Shown: positions 45,398 through 57,611 of the stretch, one piece after another | How the letters are laid out: every line of letters begins with the position of its first letter | How positions within the stretch are numbered: the first letter of the stretch is position 1 | Assembly (NCBI GenBank): GCA_963854835.1 | Contig: OY978526.1 | Coordinates: 38,354,501 to 38,418,500 of the forward strand | Source of the DNA: Megamerina dolium | Lineage: Eukaryota; Arthropoda; Insecta; Diptera; Megamerinidae | Reading direction: 5' to 3' | Length of the DNA: 64,000 nt | The notes under the pieces: model-generated | Seen by the model: the letters and a program-made list of their open reading frames with translations, nothing else | Databases searched by the model: none | What the model was told of the DNA's origin: nothing | Program-made: the position numbers and the translations under genes

Positions 45398-48300
45398 GGT
45401 TATTTTGGTGGTTTTGTTTTATATTTTGTTCTTTATGTGTTTTCTTCATTTAATTCAATGTGGCATACGTGTCACTATGTATACTATATGTGTGTGCATA
45501 TAGTCTTGCTAACTGTAAGAAAAAATATGTTGTAGGGCGTATGTAGAGCCGTGTATTGTTCATCATCGTCATCACTATCATCAGAGCTACGGACTTACAT
45601 ATCATGATTGATGGATGAGTATGACTGTTTGATTGGGTGTTTTGGGTGGTTGGTTGTTGACGATAGTATGAGTCGTATTGTTGGCATCATTGTTAATATA
45701 TCCGCATATATGGGGATATGTATTTTGTAATGCGGTTCCTGTTACTTTAGTGTTTATTGCCATCGGTGCCACAGTGACAGTGACAACAATGACAAATAAC
45801 AATAACATATGTTTTTGTGAGCATTTTGATTTTGATGGAAAAAGTTTAGTTTGATGATAATGATGATGACGATGATGAAAATGATGAAGAATTTAGAAGA
45901 TATTTTGCACATTTCTTGTCATTTGGATTTATCCTGTATTGGTGGTGGCAGTAGCTGGAAGTATCTCAGAATGAGGCTGATTGAATTATTTTGCCATTTT
46001 CTATAAGTAATATGTAAGTTATATGTCTATATATACATATATATGCTATATATACGTATATGCCTGAATATGTGTGGGTGTATGGTTTTCATGTGCTTTT
46101 GGAATATGGTGTTTGTTTTGTATTCCTAAACTGATGTTGATGATGATGATGATGAACACAAATATGAACTAGGAAAGTGAAAGTCATTAAGTACGTGTAT
46201 TTTAAAAGCTACGACATGTAATTATTAACCCGTGTTGTAACAGTAATACTACATTTACATAGGAAAAGTTTGATTACGTTCGCATTTGATCAATCATTTC
46301 CATCATTTCTAAATTATTCCAAATTAATCACAACATCGGCATTATCCATTTATATAGCTGTCTCTCATACGCAACCAAACTGACACCACAACAGTATTAA
46401 GTAATCTCAGCGGAGATGGCATTATTCCTTTAATATGAAACATTGATGCCCAAAACTGAAGTTGCTGCAATTACAACAATTAGTAATAGTGGTCTAATAA
46501 GTAACCTAAAATGCTTTGTCTATTAGATGTCAGGAAACTTGTCACAATTTCACATTTGCCATCAAATCACAAGCATCTACTGCAGCCGCTAAATGTTGTT
46601 TTACTGGCGTAAAATACTCACTAACTGAAACAATAAGGCCGCCATGAGCGCTACTACAATTTCCAACAGCAAATTTGCATTGCTTTTCATTAAGCTAATG
46701 GGCAAAAAAATCGACCGCAAATGGATTTCACAATTGCGGCATACACCTCCATTGGGTCTGAAAATCCGCAACAGAATCAACGTACCATATAGAAAGGCCT
46801 CTGAACAACAGAACGTGTTCATGCAATTGCTGTAACCAACTGTGCAGCCTGCAGAAATAAGCACTATATCATGTTGTATCCAGAAGCGATGAGTGAGCTG
46901 TAAGAACTGCACCCATCAACTCAACTAGGGCTCAACAGAGCCGGCTAGGAAAGCACGGACTACCGAACAACATTCAGAACTAGCTCCACTGACTTTCAGG
47001 GACTCTAGCAGAGTACGAAAATCGATGTCGACTTAATTTCATAAAACGTTGCCTAGATTTTTAGCATCAAAATTACGTGTATCAACTCAACTATGGATAT
47101 TTTCCGTTTGATTGATTTGATTACGTTGAGTTCTTTTAAGGAGAAATTGCAAATAATTGGATTCACACAATTTGTACACTGTGTTTTGGATTGATTACTA
47201 AGCAATTTTGTATAGGATTTTTTGCTATATGAAAGTTGTTAGTGTAATTATTAGTTATTTCTATTTTGTTCTATAGTTGTCTCTAGTATTGTTGACGTTG
47301 GTGATAATGTTGTTTCGTTCGAAATGTGTCACCATGCAGTACACGATGGGACAATTTTAATGTATATTTATTATTATTAATGCAATCAAAAATATTTCAG
47401 TATTATTTGCAAACAAATGTACGAGTTTCAAGTAGACTTTCAATATTATTGCTTGTACCTGACCCAAATATATTTTCTTTTTACTATTCGCTAAGTTTAC
47501 ACATTTTATGAGTTTCACATCGAATTGTTTTTATTGCAAATTGTTTCTAGTTTTTTTACTATTTCTATGAATTGTTTTTATTTTTGTTTTGTTGTCTTCC
47601 TGCCTATTTTTCCCTTTTCCTTTAAATATTCACATATGCAGATATATTTCATTCACTGTAGTTTTCAAATTGTTGCTCTGATTTTGTTTCTTTTTTCTTC
47701 TTTTTGTTATTTTGTTGTAGATGCAATTTTATTTCATCTATGATAGCTATTTGTCTCTAATACATCAATACATGTTTTATGTCTGATATTATTTTACTTG
47801 TTTTACTCTAAAATTGTTGATACTATTTCATCAGTTTTGTATGTAATATTATTTATGTTCTGTATGCGTATAGATAAAACCCGTATAATGATTTCTCAAC
47901 TGCTATTTTATGATAGTAGTAGTATTTCTTCCCCTACTGCAGTTCTGCAATTTTTTTTTAGTTTAGAAATATATTTTTGTTATTTTTGAATGATTGTAAA
48001 TCTTTTACCCGTATTGCATCGTAAAATTTAAATAAAAAGTATTGCAGTTCGTATTGAGCTTATGTGAAGTGGGTGAGTGTGGAGAAAATATTATGATGAA
48101 AAGTATTAAAAATCTCATCAAAATAAACCAAAATAATATCGTTTTTATAGAAAGTATTATGTTGATATTTGATCCTTTCTTTTATAAGATATATATTGAG
48201 TTCAATATAAAAAAATGCGTTAATAAAAATTTGGTTTATATATAATACATGTCTGACTAACCAATAGTATATGATTAAGATTTTTAAAAATTATTAGATT

Positions 48301-48843
48301 ATGACTCCAAAAGGTTTATTAAGAACAAAAATGTTACTAATGTTTAATCCGACTCTCCCCAATTCCCACATTAGAGGAACAAAGCATGTTAAATGTTTTT
48401 CAAAATACAATCACTCATCAAACCAAATACGCTCATTAAGAGTCTTTTGTTGGGAGCCTTTGATTTGCCAGGCGGGTATTCATGTGAAAAATTCCTTCTC
48501 ATAATGTCTCAGATTGGGCAAGCATTATTTATTGTGTGGTCCAAAATCAATATGCACCTCAATATACATATAGAAAACTAAGTTAGGTATTATTGTACTA
48601 TGAGCCATCTCTTTAAATATGTAACATGTATTCACAATTCCCCTTTGTATTTATAGTCAACATATTATCTCATCTATAAATGTCACGTAGAAATGTCCAA
48701 GCTTTTTTTGGCATTTCAAATCCTTTCTGTATGCTTCATTTGTAGAAGTGTGTGTAATTGAAATGAAATGGAGAAATTAAAATGAGACGCCATGGTATTG
48801 ACGGCAAATAAAAAAAGAAACCAAATCCACCAAGCCAGTAACC

Positions 48844-48846
48844 AAC

Positions 48847-48885
<39 letters not shown>

Positions 48886-48886
48886 A
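48844..48886. repeat. (CAA)n triplet repeat
   Basis: About 14 consecutive CAA units outside any recognised gene. Confidence 0.9.
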
Positions 48887-51800
48887 TCAATAAACTCACT
48901 TTGAAGAACACACTACGAATACTTAGCATCATTAACCATGGACTGATGGCATATAACTACATATTTGGGTGTGTGTGTGTGTGTGTATGTATTTATTTAC
49001 GTTATATTGACCAGATAGTTAGTTAAGGTGGTCGGACGATTGGTTTGTACTTTGTTTGGTTAGTTCTTTGGTTGCTTGTGTGGTTGGTTACCTTTGATGA
49101 ATTAGTCACACGCAAACACTCACTCGCACTGACACATATTCTATGCATGGAAAGGTATACCTCCTAATCTATATGAAAGAAATAAAGCAGAGCTATTTTA
49201 TATAGAGAGAATTTATTTATGCCAAGGTAACATGCAACCTATTGTACTAGTGGTGATGTAATTCTATTTAATTGGTCAAATAAATCTAACTTTCTATGAT
49301 CATTACGCAAGTGTGTGTGTGTGTGTGTGTGTGTGTTTATATATACTTGTATTACAACCAAAACCAACAACAATGGAAATAAAAAAATGTAGTGGTCCAT
49401 TGGGATACCCCTTATTGGTAGGCATATACATATTTCTACATTAATATTCGTATGTACACTATGTGTGCATTCACATTACGGCTCAAGGTGCTCATCAGTG
49501 TGGTTGTAATGTTTTCTCTTCTGGACAATTTATATGTATTACATATTATATTGTATGAGAATGTATTTTTTATGTTTACATTCCATGCTGTAGCATCTTG
49601 AGTTGAGCTGAATTATGGTAATAAAATATTTTTAATAACATAGAGAAGTGCGAAACTGAATGCCTATGAATAAGTGTACTCGTATATAATGCCTAAAGGT
49701 GAAATAGATTTATGAAAGTATGGTCAAGCCATTAAATGTTTTTAAATGTAAATTTTCCTTATTTTGAAAATAAAATTAATGGCAAATATTATTATGCACG
49801 CACTTTCGCACACACACACGCACACTCGCCCGCTCTTTAACAAACCATATACCCAATACATATAGCAACCACAAAAAGGACATTAAGCACATGTACGTAC
49901 AATATCATATTTATGTATTTATGTATAGCAAATGTCCAAAAGGAACATTTCTCATTTCGTATTCATATTTCAATAAATTTATTGAGTATGTGCTTTGAGT
50001 GCTAATAATGAATGGTATGCATGTGTTAGATTAGTTGAAAAGTTAATGGGACGAAATCTAAATTATACAAAGAAGAAGTATGCAAACATACTCGTACCAT
50101 ATATTTATTGTGTAGTACAATCAAATTGAAGTTCCAGAGGTAACCTCATCTGAACGTATGCGAATTTTCAAATTAATCTGTACAATAGCGAAATAGATTA
50201 GTTGAAATGAATGAAAATATTGGGTCAAAATACTTTGTCATTAATTAAGAAAACATATTTCAATTTGGTGAAAAAGAAATCCGTAATTTCTCATATCTCG
50301 TCAAGTATTTATCAAAGAAATGCAGACGTGATAATGTGAGAAATATGGCATTGTCAACTAAACAATTCTTTCAAAGCATATTGATTGATCGATTTATGAA
50401 GGATACTATCGATCTTAAGTGATAACATTCAATGAATTCTGACTATTTTTTTGAAAACTAGTAACCTTGACTTTAAGCGATATATTTACATCTAGTACGA
50501 TAATAAATGAAAAGTAATTAAGGAACATATTATAAATCGATATAGGATAAAATGTATAAAAATGGTAAGGTAGACAAATCTTTAGTAAAACTGTACGATT
50601 TAGACCAACAAATCATGCAACATGGCATGTACCGTTCCAAAGCGTAACAAAAAACAGAATATAAATGCATACGAAATATAAATGTTATTTGTGGAAGTGA
50701 AACTCTGCTTTAACATTGTCTTAAAATACTCTCTCTATTTGCCAGAAAGGGATTTATCACATTTTGTAAAGTCGATTCTTAAATATGAATATGCGATTGA
50801 TATCATTATCCACAAAATATGAAAATATTAATATAATAGAATTATGGTAAACTTTTGGGAAAGTCTCAGAAAAAGAAAATTCAACATGTTACAAGTTATT
50901 TCTCTATTCTTATTTTGATCATCATCTGGAAATTCAATTCAAAGATGAGATAAACACATAGAAAAACGATTAAGAAGAAGGTATTGAGTATTGAAGAGAA
51001 TACTCGATGAACTTTTCAACCAGTCTAGTATGTAATTGTGAAATACCATCAATACAATACAATTATATGAATATATACAGTCAAACTGTTGCATATATTA
51101 ATTAATTTATGCAAATGAAGCAGAAATGTCCTTTTCTCTCGATTTTGATGTGTGTTTTCACTCGTAAATACAAAAATTAAAAATACATACACTCACACAC
51201 ATACACGCTCATGCATACATACATAGAGTGTGTTACAGATGACTGCCATAAATTATAAGGATTTACAATATAGTCTATTATAAATTGTATTACGTATTAT
51301 GTTTGCTTTGTAAGAAATGGAATATGTCACAGATGTGTCGTTGATAAATCATACTTTATACCAAGCTATTGCGTAGTAATCCAATGAGTTATATTTATGA
51401 ATTTAGCTGCTAAAATTAAAATGTATTCTTCTTCGTGTAGTATTAAATACATATTTCAGATGATAAAAATAAAACAATCAACTACAATATACAAAAAAAA
51501 ACGACACAAATAATAGATGTATGTAGTTGTATTGAGTTTGCTTACAATAAGGCCAATATGCAATAGTATAGTGTTACTTTCATTAGTTCTTAAGTACATA
51601 TGTTTATATCTGCTAGCTTACTGAGTTTACGATTATAAAATATTTGCCTTCCATTACTTGACTCATAAATCTTACACAACGTCTGCATGCCTATATATAT
51701 ATATATATATATATGTATACCTATACATACAAATATATATTGTGTATGTCGTATAATATCATAGCCGTCATATTACACAAATACAATGTCAGGTCTATGT

Positions 51801-52100
51801 TGCTACGAAATAGCATTAACCATAAATGTGTTTGAATACACCGCCTTCCTCCAATTGTCACACGCAAGACCGCTTCGTAGGTTCTGTCGATGATGCTGAT
51901 AATAATTGCCATTTTGGTATGATGGTATGTATGTGAGCCGCAATTGTAATGTGAGTACTGGCTCAAACTGACCCCAAAAATATTGTACTCCCCGAATGTA
52001 AAGGGGGCATACTATGTGTGTGTGTGTGTGCGTGCGTGTGTGAATGTGATTGAGAAGAAAAACATTTGAAGTAGGCGCTCACGACAGTTGATAAGCCCGC

Positions 52101-52784
52101 TTAGTCGCGTATGAAAACAAATTCATTGTAATGATTCCAGCGATTCTCCTCAACATCGACACCCGGTTTGAGTTCGGCTGCTGAGCCAGCTGTGCCAGAA
52201 CCGCAACTGCCCACCAATCGGAAGCCCTGTTCGTGTAACATATCAAAGGCCTGCTCTATGAAACAGTGCTTGAGGAAGAATCGTGATGTATAGCGATCGG
52301 GACCTCCATGATCGGGATCGCGTGATTCGTTCAATGTATCGGCGAACACTTCACGGCATTGCGCCACTCGTCCGCACACCAGAATACGTGACAGCTTGCG
52401 AAATTTAACATCGGCCAGACCGTCCTTGCCGAATTGGAAGCTGCCGCGATAGCCGATTGTAATGCAGCCCGGCGGACGTACTTCACGTTCGTGGCCAATA
52501 AAATCGAGCATACCTTGGAGCTTAAAGTATTCTGCTTCCTTTTGAAGGCGTTGTTTTTCGCGGAAACCCTCTGGCAAGTTGAGCTGTTTGTCACGCAGAT
52601 AGTCCAATAAATAACGGAAGAGCACACCATCACGGTCGAGGAAATAACGTCCCTTGCTGTCCTTCAGTATGCCATCTCTCTTGCTAAAGATGTCATGCAA
52701 CAGTGAATTTGGCTCCTGCAACAGGGTGTTTAGTGTTGTGGTGTAATGCACACCACCGACGTTCAGTTCAACGATCTCGGTCAT
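52101..52784 (-). CDS. Ktl: KCTD12-like BTB/T1 domain protein (KCTD8/12/16 family)
   Basis: An intact single-exon, 227-residue protein starting MTEIVELNVGG. Residues 3-97 are a BTB/T1 tetramerisation domain (ELNVGGVHYTT; DSKGRYFLDRDGVLFRYLLD at about 42-61; LQKEAEYFKL). Residues 107-227 match the C-terminal H1 domain that defines KCTD8, KCTD12 and KCTD16 (CITIGYRGSFQFGKDG; FADTLNESRDPD; GGPDRYTSRFFLKHCFIEQA; WNHYNEFVFIRD). Vertebrate members are auxiliary subunits of GABA-B receptors that bind the receptor tail through T1 and G-beta-gamma through H1. A membrane-associated G-protein signalling role in neurons is inferred here. The variable linker between the domains is very short compared with vertebrate KCTD12, as expected for the fly form. 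The ATG has A at -3, and no upstream exon is evident. It is less AT-rich than its flanks. Ktl is my best orthologue; the family is certain, the symbol less so. Confidence 0.92.
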   Translation of the reverse strand: MTEIVELNVGGVHYTTTLNTLLQEPNSLLHDIFSKRDGILKDSKGRYFLDRDGVLFRYLLDYLRDKQLNLPEGFREKQRLQKEAEYFKLQGMLDFIGHEREVRPPGCITIGYRGSFQFGKDGLADVKFRKLSRILVCGRVAQCREVFADTLNESRDPDHGGPDRYTSRFFLKHCFIEQAFDMLHEQGFRLVGSCGSGTAGSAAELKPGVDVEENRWNHYNEFVFIRD

Positions 52785-54308
52785 AGTGCGTGTCTTGGAG
52801 TGCGTCCGTGTGTGTGTGTGTGCTTTTGTTTGTCTTACGTGACTGTGTTCAAGTCAATTTGGCACGTCGATGATGTTTTTGTTTCGGTTCTTTCTTGTTT
52901 ATTATTATTCGTTTTTTTTGGTTTATTGTTCTTTTACTTTTCTATCACATTCACGTGTTTCAGCTTTTATTTATTCTATTTGCATTATTAATTCATTTCT
53001 TCACTTACACATTAACTCGCATATGGAAAATACTTTTTTGTATCTACACTCTCAACCATAAGATGTATACAAAATTCACTTTGGCACACTTTTTGCCTTC
53101 GTTTTTTATTTTTATTTTTTATATTTCTATTTCTTGTTGATTACTTCGTTCATTCGCGTTTTATGTGTGTAATATAGTGGAGTGGAGTGGAGTGAGTTTG
53201 AGACCATTTACTATATATGTATGCACTCTTAGACTGTTAAGCGTTTGGATTTTCATCTAATCGGCGGTTATCCGTTCGTTGGGTCTTTTCACTTTGAATA
53301 CTTGTGTCGAACTGAGTCGTCGTATTGTGCTGTCTTCATTTCAAATGCTGCTCCATTTACTGTATGGTAGGTGCGTGAGTGTGTGTGTGTGGGAGAGGGA
53401 GAGAGAAAAAGAGAGTCGAGAGTATTCGGATTCGTTTCATCGAGCAAGACATTATATTCACCCGCAATGTTCTCTCAGTTACCAAAATAGGTATGTATTC
53501 TCTCATAAATGAGCGATTAGATGTTTGACGAAATCTGTGTCATTTTGTTAATAACAGATATTTACGGATTTTATGAATTTTGTTTCTTCTATCTATTTTA
53601 GCAGTGTTCTGAAAATAGCCAATCCTTGAAATGTGCGCCTTTATACGTATATATGTATGTATTATTATCCCTGAATGTTCTACACGGCGTATGGGGAATA
53701 TACTCGTAGTATTGGATTGAATTATTGCATCTGGTAAAATCGCAAACAATGTGGCAATACTAAATACCTGCTCAAAGGTCATTATGAGTGTTTTTCATTA
53801 TTTCATTAATATACGAATTAGTTCTTCTTCATTCTAATAAGGGTCCTTGGCAACATTATTTATTTATATACACGCAATGGCTATACAACAACAACGAGAC
53901 CAGCAACAGTACAATGTTTACAAATATCGTCAATGGCACTTCACATACAGAATGCAACACCAAGCAAACAAACAAAAAAAACCATCGCGATGTATATCAT
54001 TGACACACACTGAGTAGAGAATGATGAGAAAAAACAAAATTTATATCCATAATGGAGAATTCTCAGAGAATCAATGTCAGACAACCAGACCTTCTGCATA
54101 CTCTTTCATCTTTCTGGTTTTTCTCACATGCTATGAATGAACAACGACACATGCATAAACACTTGTTATTACCCATATGGATGAAGGTTGCTCATAGATA
54201 TTAGAGCTGTACGAATTTTCCGAATACACTTTGTTGCAAAAAAAAGGACTAAATATTAAAGTTTTGATACGAAGTTTTTTATTACATTTAAATCAATTTT
54301 TCCTATGA
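52785..54308. other. 5' flank of Ktl, no further gene
   Basis: Holds GT runs (about 52807-52821, 53378-53389), GAGTG-type repeats near 53178-53195 and GAGA-rich sequence at 53393-53415 that may be promoter-proximal. No TATA box or start site can be fixed. The 5' untranslated exon and promoter of Ktl probably lie here. No transposon is seen. Confidence 0.4.
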
Positions 54309-54310
54309 TA

Positions 54311-55564
54311 AAGAGTTATCCATTTTGCGGTTTCAAAAGTAATTGTGAATAAAACACATATAAAATATTTTTTATCATGATATTTCTTTTTTATTATAAA
54401 GTTTGAACGCTGACATTATGTGTGAAATACTACATCATTTAAATGACCACCACGCGAATTGTTGCAAGCATCGATTCTTTTGAGGTAATTTTCGACCACT
54501 TTTTGATACATATTGGGCGGTATCTCAGCCATAACGTGACGAATGTTGGTTTTTAGGTGCTCAAGAGTTAAAGGTTTATCTGCATAAACACGGTCTTTCG
54601 CGTAGCCCCATAAAAAAAAGTCAAGCGGTGTCAAATCGCATGATCTTGGTGGCCACTTGATATCGCCACGACGAGAAATTACGCGGCCAGAAAATTTCTC
54701 TTGCAATAAAGCCATATTCGCTCGAGTTGTGTGGCATGTGGCACCGTCTTGTTGAAACCACATATTCTCTAAGTCGTATTCTTCAATAGCAAGCAAAAAA
54801 AGTCGGTTATCATATGACCATAACGCTCTGAATTGACGGTAACAGTCGTTCCATCGTCGTTTTCGAAGAAGTATGGTCCAATCACACCTCCGGACCAAAG
54901 AGCGCACCTAGCAGTGACTTTTTGTGGATGTAGTGGCCTCTCTTCAATTACTTGAGGATTCTCAGAACCCCAAATACGACAATTTTGTTTGTTAACATAC
55001 CCACCGAGTGAGAAATGTGCTTCGTCGCTGAAGAAAATTTTGTTCGAAAAATCGCCGTCCACCGCCTGTTGTTCAAGCACCCATTCGACGTATCTACGAC
55101 GTTGTGAATGGTCAGCTGGCTTCAGTTGTTGTGTGAGCTGGATTTTATATGGATGTAGGTGTAGATCCAAATGCAAAATACGCCATAATGTGCCGTAAGA
55201 CAGTCCTAATTCCTGAGAACGACGAGGAATCGACACATTCGGGTCTTCGATGATGCACAGGCCTTACAATATCTGTAACCGATCCAGTCTCTTCATATTT
55301 CTTCACAATTTTGCCAATTGCTTGCGTAGTTGGACGATTATGTAAACCATAATCTCCTCTTAAAGCACGATATGTGGCTGTGGCAGAATCACCATTTTTG
55401 TAGTAGGTTTTTACAATTTTAATGCGTTGTGCGATAGTTAAGCGATCCATTTTCGCAAATGTCAGACTTTGAACTGAAAAAGAAAGAAATTGTTTTAACA
55501 ACTCAGTTTGACAGATGTCGAATTCTAGCCCTATACTTTTGAAACCGCGAAATGGATAACCCTT
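54311..55564 (-). mobile_element. DD41D mariner element (rosa family), nearly full length
   Basis: A 1254-bp element with about 30-bp terminal inverted repeats: AAGAGTTATCCATTTTGCGG on the left, and on the right, inverted, AAGGGTTATCCATTTCGCGG; both continue TTTCAAAAGTA. TA dinucleotides flank it (54309-54310, 55565-55566). Both ends appear usable, so it could still be moved by an active relative although its own transposase is broken. Confidence 0.9.
54416..55450 (-). pseudogene. DD41D mariner transposase, frameshifted
   Basis: It starts at ATG 55448-55450 (MDRLTIAQRIKIVKTYYKNG, the first helix-turn-helix). Near 55250 about 20 codons are lost with a frame change inside the linker, and the frame resumes at SIPRRSQELGLSYGTLWRIL. 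The first catalytic Asp is in FFSDEAHFSLGGYVNKQN. A second frame change near 54790 lies in MITDFF/LLAIEEYDLENMWFQQ. The second Asp is in WFQQDGATCHTTRA and the third in SCDLTPLDFFLWG, with 41 residues between them, the DD41D spacing that defines rosa elements of tephritid flies. All three Asp codons survive. Confidence 0.9.
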
Positions 55565-55566
55565 TA

Positions 55567-56121
55567 TATTAAAAAAATTAAGGTAGAGAGAAAATAGAGG
55601 AAGACAAATTCAATTTAGAATGCTATGTCTGGCTGTCAACTAAGTTTTTAGTGAAAATAAAAATAAATTAATTAATTGAAAAATCTTTGGAAAGCTTGAT
55701 TTCGATAATAACGATACAACACCAAGGCAAATACGTAGATAGACATACAAAAAAAAATTCCTGCGTAGGAAGTAAGCGTGGTTTTCATACAGTTGCGCCA
55801 ATTTTCAAACATACTCTCTTATTGATAAAACTAACCGTACCAAGTTATAGCTAACTTTATATTTTCATGCGCAACGGGTATAATCACATATAGGGAAGCG
55901 TAAAATTATATGGAAGTTTTCATCCATTCCGGTAATTTTGATGTCAAAGATGCAAGACCAATTGTCGAAAATATCGATAAAATAATGGAAATCGTCGAGT
56001 CTGACCGTCATGTAAGCACTGTTTCTATTGCTATGGAGCTAAACATTGCACACAAAAGCTCTTGGAACCATTTAAATAAATAAAACCTTCAATTTAATGC
56101 AAAAATAATGGATTTCCTTTT
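55567..56121. other. Intergenic, nothing recognised
   Basis: AT-rich. A short stretch near 55960-56070 gives DVKDARPIVENIDKIMEIVE in one plus frame, recalling a mariner transposase N-terminus (about 40 codons), but it is too short to call. Confidence 0.4.
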
Positions 56122-56134
56122 ACTACACCTAATA

Positions 56135-56509
56135 AAAAATAAATAAAATAAATATGTGGCCACATAAAGCCCCAAAGGGCTCATTGGCCGAGCTTCTCTT
56201 CCATTACTGTTGTGCGTCTTAAATTTTTTGGACAATATTAGAAATGACCTACTTATTTTAGCCGGTTCCGAACGGCAGAACACTTGTGACATCACTTTTT
56301 CTGAGCTTTGTCACAGAGTTCTTTAAGAAGCTTTTTCATGGCAAGTTGTTACTGTCGGAAGAATTGCCAATTGCTTGCCGACAGGTGGGTACCGTTCGAA
56401 AGAAAAATCTTATCGATATTAAATTTGTTATGCATCAGCCGGGGATTGAACCACCGACCTACAGATCAGAAGGCGAACACACTAACCACTGAGCTACGTC
56501 ACCCACTAC
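56135..56509 (-). mobile_element. tRNA-derived SINE, copy 4, with target duplication
   Basis: The best-defined copy: a 13-bp duplication ACTACACCTAATA flanks it (56122-56134, 56510-56522). In SINE orientation it has A box TAGCTCAGTGG, B box GGTTCAATCCCC, a body of about 290 bp, and a 3' end GGCCACATATTTATTTTATTT. The long target duplication fits LINE-driven insertion. Confidence 0.9.
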
Positions 56510-56859
56510 ACTACACCTAATACATTTGGCAAAAAATTCTTATGGGTGTTAGGCGCAGTTTCTATCCTATTACAACTATTTTCAGAGTCGGTTATACTCT
56601 AGCCAATATAATCGTACCTACTGAGTTCCAAACTAATTGCTGAATATTTTTTCCCACAAAATGTGAAATATTGCCGCTTTCACCCATTCACCCTTTCCGT
56701 TCGTTGGTGCCAATAATTTTATACACTACTTTTCAGTTCTATAGCTCTTTTATTACGTCAGTTAGAGCCCGAATAGGTGGATAGGCAGTCGGACATTCAA
56801 TTTACATTAAAAAATTCTGTCTAAGGCTAGACAAAATTATTTACGGGTTAAAAAAATGG

Positions 56860-57300
56860 AGTATTAAGTGATGAAACTAAATATCTTGGCATACATTGCG
56901 ACAAATGATTAACCTAGAAAACACATATATTTACCAAGCGAAAGCCTCTCGGTATAGAGCTCAGAAACTTACACTGACCCTTAAATCGAAACTCCCAAGT
57001 GTTAGTCAACAGCAAATCGTTTGTGTACTCAGCCATTTTTAAACCCGTCCGCATATACGATATTTAGCTGTGGAGTTCTGCAGCTACCTCCAACGTTGAA
57101 ATACTGGAAATGTTCCAATTAAAGGTCCATCGTATCCATCCGTCGTGACGTCATAATTCCTACAGTCTTACAAGAATTAAAGTAGCATGCTGCATCGCAC
57201 AATTTGAGACTCCAGGCCGATTTAACCCACTGTTAATGAATTTAAATGCCAATCCTATTACCTTAATGGCTTACAGTTAAGGAATGGATGCACCACAGGG
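56860..57300 (+). mobile_element. Jockey-clade RT fragment, decayed
   Basis: Plus-strand frames with several stops read LSDETKYLGIHCDK, FTKRKPLGIELR, VYSAIFKPVRIYDI, LWSSAATSNVEILEMFQLKV and ANPITLMAYS. These align with the C-terminal RT region YLGIHLDRRLTW through LWGTASNSNIEILQRFQSK of Jockey elements. It is older-looking than the piece at 15100. Confidence 0.7.
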
Positions 57301-57540
57301 TGTATTTCACATAAGACCGAAAATTCCAAGCAAAAGTTGTATATCTATTGCTGAATGTTAAGTGCAACATATTTTAATAAATAATTGAATTAAAAAAAAA
57401 AATACGAATTCTGTCCAACACTTAAATTTGTACTTTAGTGGTGGAATAGGTATGCATTTTTTATTTCATTTCACTTTTTTTTATTTTCAATAGTACTTTT
57501 AGTGTTTTTCGGACAGACTTAACGTACTTACGTACATAGA

Positions 57541-57542
57541 TA

Positions 57543-57609
<67 letters not shown>
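57541..57609. repeat. (TA)n microsatellite
   Basis: A TA run of about 69 bp with one GTA interruption at its start. Confidence 0.95.

Positions 57610-57611
<2 letters not shown>

Noticed and set aside
45321..45503. Poly-Ala or poly-Leu protein from the (CTG)n tract
   Set aside because: The open frames are created by the triplet repeat itself, and nothing else in them looks like a protein.
46601..46912. 103-codon minus-strand frame as a membrane protein
   Set aside because: Hydrophobic residues arise from AT-rich sequence; there is no domain, no conserved context and no supporting splice or regulatory signal.
48844..49335. CRISPR-like or other programmed array from regularly spaced repeats
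   Set aside because: These are CAA and GT microsatellites in an insect genome; there are no spacers or conserved repeat units.
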